This document shows, piece after piece, positions 54,613-62,268 of a stretch of DNA of 64,000 nucleotides. Each line of letters opens with the position of its first letter. The stretch's first letter is position 1. The translations under genes and the position numbers were made by a program. The notes below the pieces were generated by a model that saw only the letters and a list, made by a program, of their open reading frames with translations, had not been told where the DNA came from and searched no databases. Origin of the DNA: Bacillota bacterium (lineage in GTDB: Bacteria; Bacillota; TC1); assembly GCA_028683955.1 (NCBI GenBank), contig JAQUGR010000001.1:327527-391526 (forward strand), given 5' to 3'.

Positions 54613-55651
54613 TTTTTTCAAGTTGTCAAAAGATGACATTATTAAAAAAATTGTAGCTGCTGGATTCCCAGCCTTTAGAGGCAAACAATTAATAGATTGG
54701 GTTTATAATAAGAATGTTTTTGAAATAGATTCTATGACTAATCTAGATAAAGCATTTAAAGAATTCCTTATTAATAATATTAAATTAATAAATTTAGAAA
54801 CTATAAAGCTTGTCGAAGATGAAAAAGGTGAAACAATTAAGTTTTTGTTACTTCTAGGCGATAGAAATACTATTGAAATGGTTATTATGCGTTATCTAGA
54901 TAAAGATTCCAGTAAAAATAGAAACACATTATGTTTATCTAGTCAAGTTGGATGTAAAGTTAAATGTCCTTTTTGTGCTACTGGAACATCAGGATTGGTT
55001 AGAAATCTTAAGGCTGAAGAAATAGTACAACAAGTATCTATAGCAAACTCTTATTTAAAACAATTTAATGCTCAAATTAATAATATTGTTTTTATGGGAA
55101 TGGGAGAACCATTCTATAACAAAGACGAAGTACTTCAAGCAGCTTCATTAATTAGAGAAAATTATGAAATTAGCAGTAGGAAAATAGCTATTTCTACTAG
55201 TGGTATAATTGAGGGAATTAAGGAACTTGCTGATAAAGATCTTAAATATGTATTAGCTATATCTTTGCATGCTCCTACAGATAGAGTAAGAGATTATCTA
55301 GTGCCTATAAATAAAAAATATCCATTAAATCAGCTTATAAAAGCTTGTAGATATTATCAACAAAAAACTAAGAAAAGAATAACTTTTGAGTATATTATGA
55401 TTGATAGCATGAATATTTGGCCTGATGATGCTAGACAATTAGCAAATCTTTTAAAAGGTATTGATTGTCACATTAATGGAATACCTGTTAATAGTGTCTC
55501 AGGAAGTGAGTTTAAAAGACCAAAGAAAAAAGATATGTATGAATTTAAAAAATTATGTGAAGAGTATGGTTTATCTTTCTCTATCAGAGAAGAAAAAGGC
55601 ACAGATATAGATGGTGCTTGTGGACAACTTAGGAATAAAGAAAGGAAATAA
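54605..55651 (+). CDS. rlmN: 23S rRNA/tRNA (adenine-C2)-methyltransferase RlmN
   Basis: Radical SAM enzyme that methylates C2 of A2503 in 23S rRNA and A37 in some tRNAs. 348 residues: cluster motif C117, C121, C124 (CKVKCPFC), FMGMGEPFYN, ISTSGIIEGI, ISLHAPTDRVRDYLVP, and the second catalytic cysteine near the end, C339 in DGACGQL. Both cysteines needed for the reaction are there. It depends on the iron-sulfur machinery encoded at 40-42 kb. Confidence 0.96.
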   Translation: MISFFKLSKDDIIKKIVAAGFPAFRGKQLIDWVYNKNVFEIDSMTNLDKAFKEFLINNIKLINLETIKLVEDEKGETIKFLLLLGDRNTIEMVIMRYLDKDSSKNRNTLCLSSQVGCKVKCPFCATGTSGLVRNLKAEEIVQQVSIANSYLKQFNAQINNIVFMGMGEPFYNKDEVLQAASLIRENYEISSRKIAISTSGIIEGIKELADKDLKYVLAISLHAPTDRVRDYLVPINKKYPLNQLIKACRYYQQKTKKRITFEYIMIDSMNIWPDDARQLANLLKGIDCHINGIPVNSVSGSEFKRPKKKDMYEFKKLCEEYGLSFSIREEKGTDIDGACGQLRNKERK

Positions 55652-55652
55652 T

Positions 55653-56357
55653 ATGCGAGCGATAGCGGTTAGCAAACAAGGCAAAGTAAGAACAAATAAC
55701 GAAGATTCCATTTATATTAATGAGGAATCAGGTTTTTTTGCAATTGCCGATGGTATGGGAGGTCATGAAGCAGGTGAAGTTGCCAGCAACATGGCTATTG
55801 AAAAAATTAGGATTGAATTAGAGGATTTAGAAAATATTCAAGTATCAACAATTGAATTAGCTTTTAATGCTACTAATAAAATGATATATGAGCAAAGTAG
55901 CTATAAAGATCAAAGGACAAATATGGGGACAACTTTATCAATATTAAAAATAATTGATGACAGAGGATATATTGGTCATATTGGAGATAGTAGAATTTAT
56001 TTAATCAGAAATCAGGAAATAATAAAATTGACTGAAGATCATACTTATGTGGAAAGATTATATCAAGATGGCATAATCACTTATGATGAATATTTAAATC
56101 ATCCTAAAAAGAATATACTACTTAAAGCTTTAGGTAGTGATAAACCAGCTGATCCACAAGTATTAGAATTTCAAATTTTACCAGGCGACATAATCTTTTT
56201 ATGCACTGATGGAGTACATTATTATATGAAAAATGAAGAATTAATTTATTTATTATTAAAAAAATCTGGTAAGAAACTAATAAAAGAGTTATCAGACATA
56301 ATTGATTCAAGAGGTGCTAATGATAATTATTCCTTTATTGTTATTGATAAGTTTTAG
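55653..56357 (+). CDS. prpC: PP2C-type protein phosphatase (PrpC/Stp)
   Basis: Metal-dependent Ser/Thr phosphatase that reverses PrkC phosphorylation. 234 residues with VRTNNEDSIYIN, FAIADGMGGHEAGEVAS, TTLSILKI, IGHIGDSRIYLIR, LTEDHTYVERL, FLCTDGVHYY and ANDNYSFIVI, which supply the PP2C metal-binding aspartates. ATG 55653 is chosen after AAAGGAAA; an in-frame GTG at 55611 lies inside rlmN. prkC follows after 11 bases. Confidence 0.95.
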   Translation: MRAIAVSKQGKVRTNNEDSIYINEESGFFAIADGMGGHEAGEVASNMAIEKIRIELEDLENIQVSTIELAFNATNKMIYEQSSYKDQRTNMGTTLSILKIIDDRGYIGHIGDSRIYLIRNQEIIKLTEDHTYVERLYQDGIITYDEYLNHPKKNILLKALGSDKPADPQVLEFQILPGDIIFLCTDGVHYYMKNEELIYLLLKKSGKKLIKELSDIIDSRGANDNYSFIVIDKF

Positions 56358-56368
56358 GAGGATATAGA

Positions 56369-58219
56369 ATGAGTATGATTGGAAAAATATTTGCAGAACG
56401 TTATAAGATTATTAAAATTCTAGGTACTGGTGGTATGGCAGATGTTTATTTAGGCGAAGATATTATGCTGGATAAGTTGATTGCCATTAAAATATTAAAA
56501 AAAGAATTGATAAATAATAGAGAAAGTGTTAGATATTTTAAAAATGAAGCAGAAGTAATATCCCATCTTTCACATCCTAACATTGTAGAAGTTTATGATG
56601 TTGGTATGTCAGATGGTCATCCATATATCGTGATGGAATATGTTGAAGGAAAGACATTAAAAGAAATTATCCGAGAAAAAGCACCATTATCTCCTACTTT
56701 TTCTATCTATGTTATGGAAGGAGTTTTATCTGCATTAATACATTCTCATAAAAAGGGCGTTATTCATAGAGATATTAAACCTCATAATATTATGATAAAT
56801 AAAAATGGCGAAGTAAAAGTAATGGATTTTGGTATTGCTAGGATAACTGATCAAGGAACGACTATGACAATAACTAACGATATAGTAGGTTCAGTTCATT
56901 ATCTTTCACCCGAACAAGCATCAGGTGCTGAAATTACTGAATTATCTGATGTTTATTCAAGCGGAATTGTTTTTTATGAAATGTTAACAGGTAGGTTGCC
57001 ATATGAGGGACAAAATCCCGTTTCTATAGCTGTTAATCATATTCAAGGTGGCTTGATTCCACCAAAAGATATAATTGAAGATATACCACAAGAAGTAGAA
57101 AATATTGTCTTAAAAGCTACAATGCGTGATCCTAAAAAAAGATTCAAATCAGCTTTAGACATGAATATATATATAGAAAAAGCTAGACTTCTAATGGAAG
57201 AGGGTAAAATCAACCAAGTTAAAAGGATTACACTTGAAGAAGTTAATACAGATTTTGACAAGAAGAATCTAGGCTCTCAAAAACAAGAAAATAAAAAGCA
57301 AGATTTTAAAAAAGTAGCAATAATATCTTTAGCCGTTTTCATTATGTTAGCAGTTGTATTGGGATTAATGTCTCTTTTAACAGGAGGGGTTAAAAAAATT
57401 GTTCCTGATGTAGTGGGAATGACAGAAGAAGACGCCATTATTAAATTAAAAGAAAGTGGTTTTCAATATACTATTGAAGGTATATATTCAGAAGATGTAG
57501 ATCAAGGAGAAGTCGTAGAACAAACCCCTGAAGGCAATACATTAACTTCCGTATCAGAAGTAGTTCAATTAAAAGTTAGTAAAGGGCAAGATGAAATTCC
57601 TATTCCTAATGTAGTTGGATCTAGTGAAAAAGAAGCTAAAAGTGTATTAAAAGCAGAAGGTTTTGAAGTTGAAGTTTTAAATGAATATAATTCTGATGTG
57701 CCTGTTGGTGATGTAATTAGACAAGAACCTGGAGCTAGTGAAAAATTATTGCCAGGTGAAACAGTAATTATAGTTGTTAGTGATGGAGAAGAATTAGTGC
57801 AAATTAAAATGCCTAATCTAATCGGCAAAACCCTTTCTTCCGCTGAATTGACTTTAAACAACTCTAAATTATTATTAGGTTCAGTCACAAATGAAGAAAG
57901 TTCAGATTATCTACCAGGTCAAGTAATTAAACAATCAGTTAAAAGTGGGAATAATATTATGCAAGGTAGTTCTGTAGATTTAGTTATAGCTAAGGAGCCA
58001 ACTTCCAAAGTTACAACAATAGATATAACCAGATCAGATGGAACTAACGCTGCTACATATAGTATTTTAATATCAGATAGTAAAGGAAGTAGAATTGAGA
58101 CTGTTTCATTTGCAGCTGGAGTATTAACTACAAAAAAATCTATAACATATTATGGTGTTGGAACAGCAACAATAAAAGATCAAAATGGTAATGTTGTTGA
58201 TGCAATAGGACTGGAGTAA
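56369..58219 (+). CDS. prkC: Ser/Thr protein kinase with three PASTA domains
   Basis: Membrane kinase that senses wall fragments or lipid II and phosphorylates division, wall and translation proteins. 616 residues: kinase domain (1 to about 270) with GTGGMADVY, catalytic Lys K41, HRDIKPHN (D135), DFGIAR (D153); a juxtamembrane segment; one membrane helix (about 312-334); then three PASTA repeats (about 338-402, 406-470 and 474-541) and a C-terminal extension of about 70 residues. Paired with the phosphatase gene upstream. Confidence 0.96.
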   Translation: MSMIGKIFAERYKIIKILGTGGMADVYLGEDIMLDKLIAIKILKKELINNRESVRYFKNEAEVISHLSHPNIVEVYDVGMSDGHPYIVMEYVEGKTLKEIIREKAPLSPTFSIYVMEGVLSALIHSHKKGVIHRDIKPHNIMINKNGEVKVMDFGIARITDQGTTMTITNDIVGSVHYLSPEQASGAEITELSDVYSSGIVFYEMLTGRLPYEGQNPVSIAVNHIQGGLIPPKDIIEDIPQEVENIVLKATMRDPKKRFKSALDMNIYIEKARLLMEEGKINQVKRITLEEVNTDFDKKNLGSQKQENKKQDFKKVAIISLAVFIMLAVVLGLMSLLTGGVKKIVPDVVGMTEEDAIIKLKESGFQYTIEGIYSEDVDQGEVVEQTPEGNTLTSVSEVVQLKVSKGQDEIPIPNVVGSSEKEAKSVLKAEGFEVEVLNEYNSDVPVGDVIRQEPGASEKLLPGETVIIVVSDGEELVQIKMPNLIGKTLSSAELTLNNSKLLLGSVTNEESSDYLPGQVIKQSVKSGNNIMQGSSVDLVIAKEPTSKVTTIDITRSDGTNAATYSILISDSKGSRIETVSFAAGVLTTKKSITYYGVGTATIKDQNGNVVDAIGLE

Positions 58220-58222
58220 ATA

Positions 58223-59092
58223 GTGCGAGGTAGAATTATAAGAGGAGATAGTGGGTTCTATTATGTTTATTCAAATAGTATATTATATGAGTGTAAATTA
58301 AGAGGTAAATTAAAATTAACACATAAAAAAGCATATCCTGGTGATATTGTAGAGATAATTGTAGATGATAATTTGAAAGGTAGCATAGAATCGATTGAAG
58401 CTAGAAAAAACCTATTACCAAGACCTGCTATAGCTAATAGTGATCAGTTGTTAATAGTTATGAGTTTATCTTATCCTACTATAGATTTTAATGTTTTAGA
58501 CAGATTATTAGTATTATCCCAATGGCATAAAATTGAACCAATGATAGTTTTAAACAAAAAAGATGAAGATAAGGTGGATTTAGGTAAAGCAATATCTGAA
58601 ATTTATCCTTTTCTAGTTATTGAAGTATCAGCAACTACTGGTTATGGATTAGACATATTAAAGAAACAATTAGAAGGAAAATTAAGTGTATTAGCTGGGC
58701 CTTCAGGTGTAGGTAAATCTAGCATATTAAATGTTTTAGATGGTAAATTGATCAGATCTACTGGTGTTTTAGGTGATAAGCTAAAAAGAGGCAGACATAC
58801 TACCAGAACTAGTGAGTTTTATGAAGTTAATGGTGGTTTAATTGCAGATACACCTGGATTTAGTAGATTAGATTTGCCAATAGAAATGAAAATGGAAGAT
58901 TTAACCGAATATTATCCAGAATTTTATAAGTATACTCAGGATTGTTTCTTTAATGGTTGTCTACACGATAAAGAAAAAAAATGTGGTGTTAAAAATGCTC
59001 TATTAGAAGGGAAAATTAATCAAGATAGATATGATAGGTATATATATATGTTGGGAGAAATTAAAGAAAATAAAGAAAGAAGGTATAAATAA
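58223..59092 (+). CDS. rsgA: Ribosome small-subunit GTPase RsgA
   Basis: Late 30S assembly GTPase with circularly permuted motifs. 289 residues: OB fold at the N-terminus, then NKKD (G4), EVSATTGYG (G5), P-loop GPSGVGKSS (159-167), ADTPGFSRLD (G3), and a C-terminal zinc finger with CFFNGCLHDKEKKCGV. GTG start 3 bases after prkC. It shares one base with rpe. PrkC is known to phosphorylate RsgA in B. subtilis, where the genes are also linked. Confidence 0.96.
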   Translation: MRGRIIRGDSGFYYVYSNSILYECKLRGKLKLTHKKAYPGDIVEIIVDDNLKGSIESIEARKNLLPRPAIANSDQLLIVMSLSYPTIDFNVLDRLLVLSQWHKIEPMIVLNKKDEDKVDLGKAISEIYPFLVIEVSATTGYGLDILKKQLEGKLSVLAGPSGVGKSSILNVLDGKLIRSTGVLGDKLKRGRHTTRTSEFYEVNGGLIADTPGFSRLDLPIEMKMEDLTEYYPEFYKYTQDCFFNGCLHDKEKKCGVKNALLEGKINQDRYDRYIYMLGEIKENKERRYK

Positions 59093-59739
59093 TGATTGCT
59101 CCATCACTTTTGTCTGCGGATTTTGCAAATTTACAAAAAGATATTGATATAATTGAAAAAGCTGGTGCGAAATGGTTGCATTTAGATATAATGGATGGTC
59201 ATTTTGTACCTAATATATCCTATGGGCCAGTTTTAATTTCTAAAATAAGACCTCATACTAAGCTTTTTTTTGATTGTCATTTAATGATTGAAAAACCTGA
59301 ACTTTATTTAGAGGATTTTAAAAAAGCTGGAGTTGATTTGATTAGTGTTCATGTAGAGACTTGTCCACACTTAGATAGAGTAGTTTCAAGAATTAAAGAA
59401 CTTGGTATGATGGCAGGTGTAGTTATAAATCCAAGTACTTCCTTAAGTTCAATAGAATGGATATTAGATAAGGTTAATTTAGTTTTGATTATGTCAGTTA
59501 ATCCTGGATTTGGCGGACAAAAATTTATACATTCTATGGTTCATAAAGTAATGGAATTAAAAAAGATGATTATCAATTACAATGTGGATGTCCTTATTGA
59601 AGTTGATGGTGGTGTTACTAAAGAAAATGCAAAAATGATTAAAGATGCTGGTGCAGATATATTGGTAGCTGGATCTTCTGTTTTTTGTCAAAGTGATATA
59701 GAAAAAGCATACTTGGATTTAGAGGAAGAAATAAAATAA
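59092..59739 (+). CDS. rpe: Ribulose-phosphate 3-epimerase
   Basis: Interconverts ribulose-5-phosphate and xylulose-5-phosphate. 215-residue TIM barrel: IAPSLLSADFANLQKD, WLHLDIMDGHFVPNISYGP, DCHLMIEKPE, MSVNPGFGGQKFI, EVDGGVTKENAKMI and VAGSSVF. Metal-binding His and Asp residues are present. thiN, which often follows rpe in this order, is not present; the FMN riboswitch comes next. Confidence 0.97.
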   Translation: MIAPSLLSADFANLQKDIDIIEKAGAKWLHLDIMDGHFVPNISYGPVLISKIRPHTKLFFDCHLMIEKPELYLEDFKKAGVDLISVHVETCPHLDRVVSRIKELGMMAGVVINPSTSLSSIEWILDKVNLVLIMSVNPGFGGQKFIHSMVHKVMELKKMIINYNVDVLIEVDGGVTKENAKMIKDAGADILVAGSSVFCQSDIEKAYLDLEEEIK

Positions 59740-59768
59740 TTGCATAAATTATATTATTGTGCTAAAAT
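59740..59768 (+). promoter_or_regulatory. Promoter of the FMN riboswitch-ribU unit
   Basis: TTGCAT (59740-59745), 17-base spacer, TAAAAT (59763-59768) preceded by TGC (extended -10). It starts at the last base after rpe and leads into the riboswitch. Confidence 0.7.
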
Positions 59769-59785
59769 CAAAAAGTAATTAAATA

Positions 59786-59891
59786 TTTCTTCGGGGATGG
59801 GTGAAATTCCATACCGGCGGTATAGCCCGCGAGCGTAAGCTGATCTAGTTAAATTCTAGAGCCGACAGTAAAGTCTGGATGAAAGAAGATG
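59786..59891 (+). ncRNA. FMN riboswitch (RFN element)
   Basis: The conserved blocks are all visible in order: TCGGGGATGGGTGAAATTCC (59791-59810), ACCGGCGGT, CCCGCGAGC, AGCCGACAGT and GTCTGGATGAAAGAAGA. The ends are complementary (TTCTTC and GAAGAA-type). It senses flavin mononucleotide. A terminator lies between it and ribU, so FMN binding should stop transcription before the riboflavin transporter gene. Confidence 0.96.
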
Positions 59892-59907
59892 CTTATTAGC
59901 AATTTAA

Positions 59908-59939
59908 ACCTCAAGAAATTTTCTTGAGGTATTTTTTTT
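59908..59939 (+). terminator. Riboswitch-controlled terminator before ribU
   Basis: ACCTCAAGAA (59908-59917) pairs with TTCTTGAGGT (59921-59930), loop ATT, followed by a run of Ts to 59939. It sits just after the FMN aptamer and 14 bases before ribU: the off-state stem of the riboswitch. Confidence 0.9.
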
Positions 59940-59952
59940 AGGAGGAGAAATC

Positions 59953-60510
59953 ATGAAAAATAAAAATCTTAGAATAATGTTATATTTAACAATTTTATCA
60001 GTAATTAGTTTTTTATTAATGTATATTATGGAAGTACCAATTCTTTCTTTAGTTGGAATGCCAGGATTTGAATTTTTAAAATATGATTTAAGTGAAGTGA
60101 TTGCCATAGTTGCAGGATTTATTTTTGGTCCTGTTGCAGGAATGATAGTTATAGCCTTAAAGTCAATTTTATTTTTCTTTTCAGGAAAGAATACGACAGG
60201 TTGGGTTGGCTTAGCAGCTAGCTTGATAGCAGGATTGTCACTTGTTACGGGAACAACCTTATTATATAAAATTAAACAATCAAAGATTAACTTATTTTTA
60301 GGTGTAGTAATTGGGTCTATATCAATAACAATATTGATGTTACTATTTAATTATTTTGTATTCTTACCATTATATGGTATTGAGGCAAATGCTTTTTGGA
60401 TAACGGGACTAGCTGTATTTAATATATTAAAAGGACTGTTATCTGGTATCTTGTCTGTAGTTTTGTATCGAATATTGAAAAAAAGAGTAGAAACTTTCTT
60501 AAATAAGTAA
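59953..60510 (+). CDS. ribU: Riboflavin ECF transporter S component RibU
   Basis: Membrane protein that binds riboflavin and works with the shared ECF energy module (not in this window). 185 residues, six membrane helices, with the RibU-type stretch VPILSLVGMPGFEFLKYDLSE-like N-terminal region and VAGFIFGPVAGMIVIALKSIL split across helices 2 and 3. The FMN riboswitch upstream strongly supports riboflavin as substrate. AGGAGG stands before the ATG. Confidence 0.94.
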   Translation: MKNKNLRIMLYLTILSVISFLLMYIMEVPILSLVGMPGFEFLKYDLSEVIAIVAGFIFGPVAGMIVIALKSILFFFSGKNTTGWVGLAASLIAGLSLVTGTTLLYKIKQSKINLFLGVVIGSISITILMLLFNYFVFLPLYGIEANAFWITGLAVFNILKGLLSGILSVVLYRILKKRVETFLNK

Positions 60511-60519
60511 ATTATATAG

Positions 60520-60546
60520 AAAACCACCTGAAATGGTGGTTTTTTT
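60520..60546 (+). terminator. Rho-independent terminator after ribU
   Basis: AAAACCACC (60520-60528) pairs with GGTGGTTTT (60535-60543) over a 6-base loop, with Ts to 60546. Confidence 0.88.
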
Positions 60547-60562
60547 ATTTACATATTTATTG

Positions 60563-60584
60563 TATAATATTAAAGTAATATAAT
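60563..60584 (+). promoter_or_regulatory. Possible -10 elements before the histidine phosphatase gene
   Basis: TATAAT occurs at 60563-60568 and again at 60579-60584. The first leaves room for the AAGGAGT ribosome site in the leader; the second has a fair -35 (TTTATT, 17-base spacer) but would start inside or after that site. Tentative. Confidence 0.45.
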
Positions 60585-60597
60585 TTAAGGAGTATTT

Positions 60598-61206
60598 ATG
60601 AGTTTTATATATTTAATCAGACATGGTGAAACAAGTTGGAATCTAGAAGAAAGATTCCAAGGGACAACAAATACAGATTTAACCAAGACTGGTTTAAAGC
60701 AAGGCAAACTATTAGCAAAAAGCCTTGAAAGAACTACTTTTAAAAATATATATACTAGTCCCTTAAATAGAGCTAGAATAACAGCCGAATTTATAGGGGA
60801 TAAAACTAATTGCATTGTGCAAGAAGATCTCGATTTCAAGGAAATTAGTTTTGGAGATTGGGAAGGTCTTACTACTACACAAATTAGAAACAAATATCCT
60901 TGGATGGATAAGTGGTTTATAGATCCAAGCTTATATGATATACCAAATAGTGATAACCTTAATGAAGAAAAAAATAGACTTAAGGAAAGATTGATAAAAA
61001 TAGCAAATGAAAGTAAAGGTCATAATACCGCAATAGTTAGCCATGCAGGTATAATTAGACTCAGCTTATTAGCTGCCCTAGATTTACCTTTGTCATATTA
61101 TTGGCGTTTTGTTTTTGGAAATACTTCAATTACTATACTTGAATATTACAATGGTATTTTTTTATTAAAGTCTTTAAATGATACATCTCACTTGTTAAGT
61201 AAATAG
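60598..61206 (+). CDS. Histidine phosphatase family protein
   Basis: 202-residue member of the phosphoglycerate mutase-like superfamily: IRHGETSWNLEERFQG with the catalytic His, YTSPLNRARITAEF, FKEISFGDWEGLT and the second His in AIVSHAGIIRLSLLA. This branch holds GpmB, CobC and PhoE-type phosphatases; the substrate cannot be told and no cobalamin genes are nearby. It has its own promoter region and follows the ribU terminator. Confidence 0.9.
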   Translation: MSFIYLIRHGETSWNLEERFQGTTNTDLTKTGLKQGKLLAKSLERTTFKNIYTSPLNRARITAEFIGDKTNCIVQEDLDFKEISFGDWEGLTTTQIRNKYPWMDKWFIDPSLYDIPNSDNLNEEKNRLKERLIKIANESKGHNTAIVSHAGIIRLSLLAALDLPLSYYWRFVFGNTSITILEYYNGIFLLKSLNDTSHLLSK

Positions 61207-61220
61207 TATTATGTTAAAAT
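61192..61220 (+). promoter_or_regulatory. Possible promoter before rsmD
   Basis: TTGTTA (61192-61197), 17-base spacer, TAAAAT (61215-61220) preceded by TGT as extended -10. It overlaps the end of the preceding gene. A start near 61227 would cut off the AGGAG at 61221-61225, so it may be fortuitous. Confidence 0.35.
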
Positions 61221-61236
61221 AGGAGTGTTTATAATA

Positions 61237-61788
61237 ATTAAAATAATTGCAGGCAAAAATAGAGGTAATATTTTAAAAACAAAAGAAGGTATTACAACTA
61301 GGCCAACGTTAAATAGAATACGAGAAAATCTTTTTAATATTATAAGAGATAAGGTGCCTGGAGCAAATATACTTGACTTATTTGCTGGTAGTGGGGCAAT
61401 AGGGATTGAAGCACTATCTAGAAGTGCAAAAAGTGTTACTTTTATAGAAATTGATAAAGAAGCTTTTAATATTCTGAAAGCTAATATAAATAAAACAAAT
61501 AACTTAGAAAATAGTAAAACAATAAATAAAGATTTTAGAGGATTCTTGAGGAATTGCAAAGATAAATTTGATTTAATATATATCGATCCCCCATATCATA
61601 TAAAAGCTTATGAGGAAGCAATAGGATTAATAGAAGATAAGCAATTGTTAAATGAATCTGGTATTATAATAATCGAAGCAAAAAAAGATACAAAATTACC
61701 ACTAGAAACAAAAGATTTTAAATGTTACAGAGATGTGATATATGGAAATACAATAATTAAATTCTACAATAAAAAACAGGAGGATTAA
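61237..61788 (+). CDS. rsmD: 16S rRNA (guanine966-N2)-methyltransferase RsmD
   Basis: Methylates G966 of 16S rRNA. RsmD proteins usually begin MRIIAG; here KIIAGKNRGN starts right after ATT 61237, which gives 183 residues. No ATG exists, and the only standard candidate, GTG 61225, is part of the AGGAGTG ribosome site. ATA at 61231 or 61234 or ATT 61237 would be properly spaced from it. Other marks: TRPTLNRIRENLFNII, ILDLFAGSGAIGIEALSR, IEIDKEAFNI and the catalytic YIDPPYH. The coaD gene that often follows is missing. Confidence 0.9.
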   Translation: MKIIAGKNRGNILKTKEGITTRPTLNRIRENLFNIIRDKVPGANILDLFAGSGAIGIEALSRSAKSVTFIEIDKEAFNILKANINKTNNLENSKTINKDFRGFLRNCKDKFDLIYIDPPYHIKAYEEAIGLIEDKQLLNESGIIIIEAKKDTKLPLETKDFKCYRDVIYGNTIIKFYNKKQED

Positions 61789-61790
61789 CT

Positions 61791-62252
61791 ATGAATACTT
61801 TAAAGCTCATTGATGCATTGGAAGAGATGCTAGAATCATCACATAAAGTACCGTTAACCAACAATATAATGGTTAAAGGTGATGAGTTGTTGGATTTAAT
61901 CAATGAAATCAGAGATTCATTTCAAGAAGAAGTGAAAAAAGCACGTCAAATTGTTAGAGAAAGAGAACAGATGATTGAAAGTGCAAAAAGAGAAGCAGAT
62001 ATGATTATTAAAGGTGTTGAAGCTAATATAGAGAATATGATTAGTGAAACTGCAGTCAAAAGAAAAGCAGACCAAAGATCAGCTGAAGTTGAAGAAGAAG
62101 CACATAAAAAAGCAAATCAACTTGCTGTTCAAAGTGAAAATTATTCTGAAGAAATACTTAACACGCTAGATAACTACATTAATAAATGTTTAGTAAATAT
62201 TAAAGAAGCAAAAAGACAATTAACTGCAGTGAAAACTAAAAAAAATTTATAG
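61791..62252 (+). CDS. Coiled-coil protein of unknown function
   Basis: 153 residues, nearly all predicted helix and rich in Glu, Lys and Ala, with a long coiled coil from about residue 35 to 145 (REREQMIESAKREADMII). No signal peptide or membrane helix. It resembles the ATP-synthase-b-like or DivIVA-like helical proteins seen near rsmD and ackA in clostridia, but I cannot name a family with certainty. Good ribosome site (AGGAGG) and tight spacing to rsmD and ackA show it is a real gene. Confidence 0.8.
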   Translation: MNTLKLIDALEEMLESSHKVPLTNNIMVKGDELLDLINEIRDSFQEEVKKARQIVREREQMIESAKREADMIIKGVEANIENMISETAVKRKADQRSAEVEEEAHKKANQLAVQSENYSEEILNTLDNYINKCLVNIKEAKRQLTAVKTKKNL

Positions 62253-62268
62253 CTAGAAGGAGTATCTT

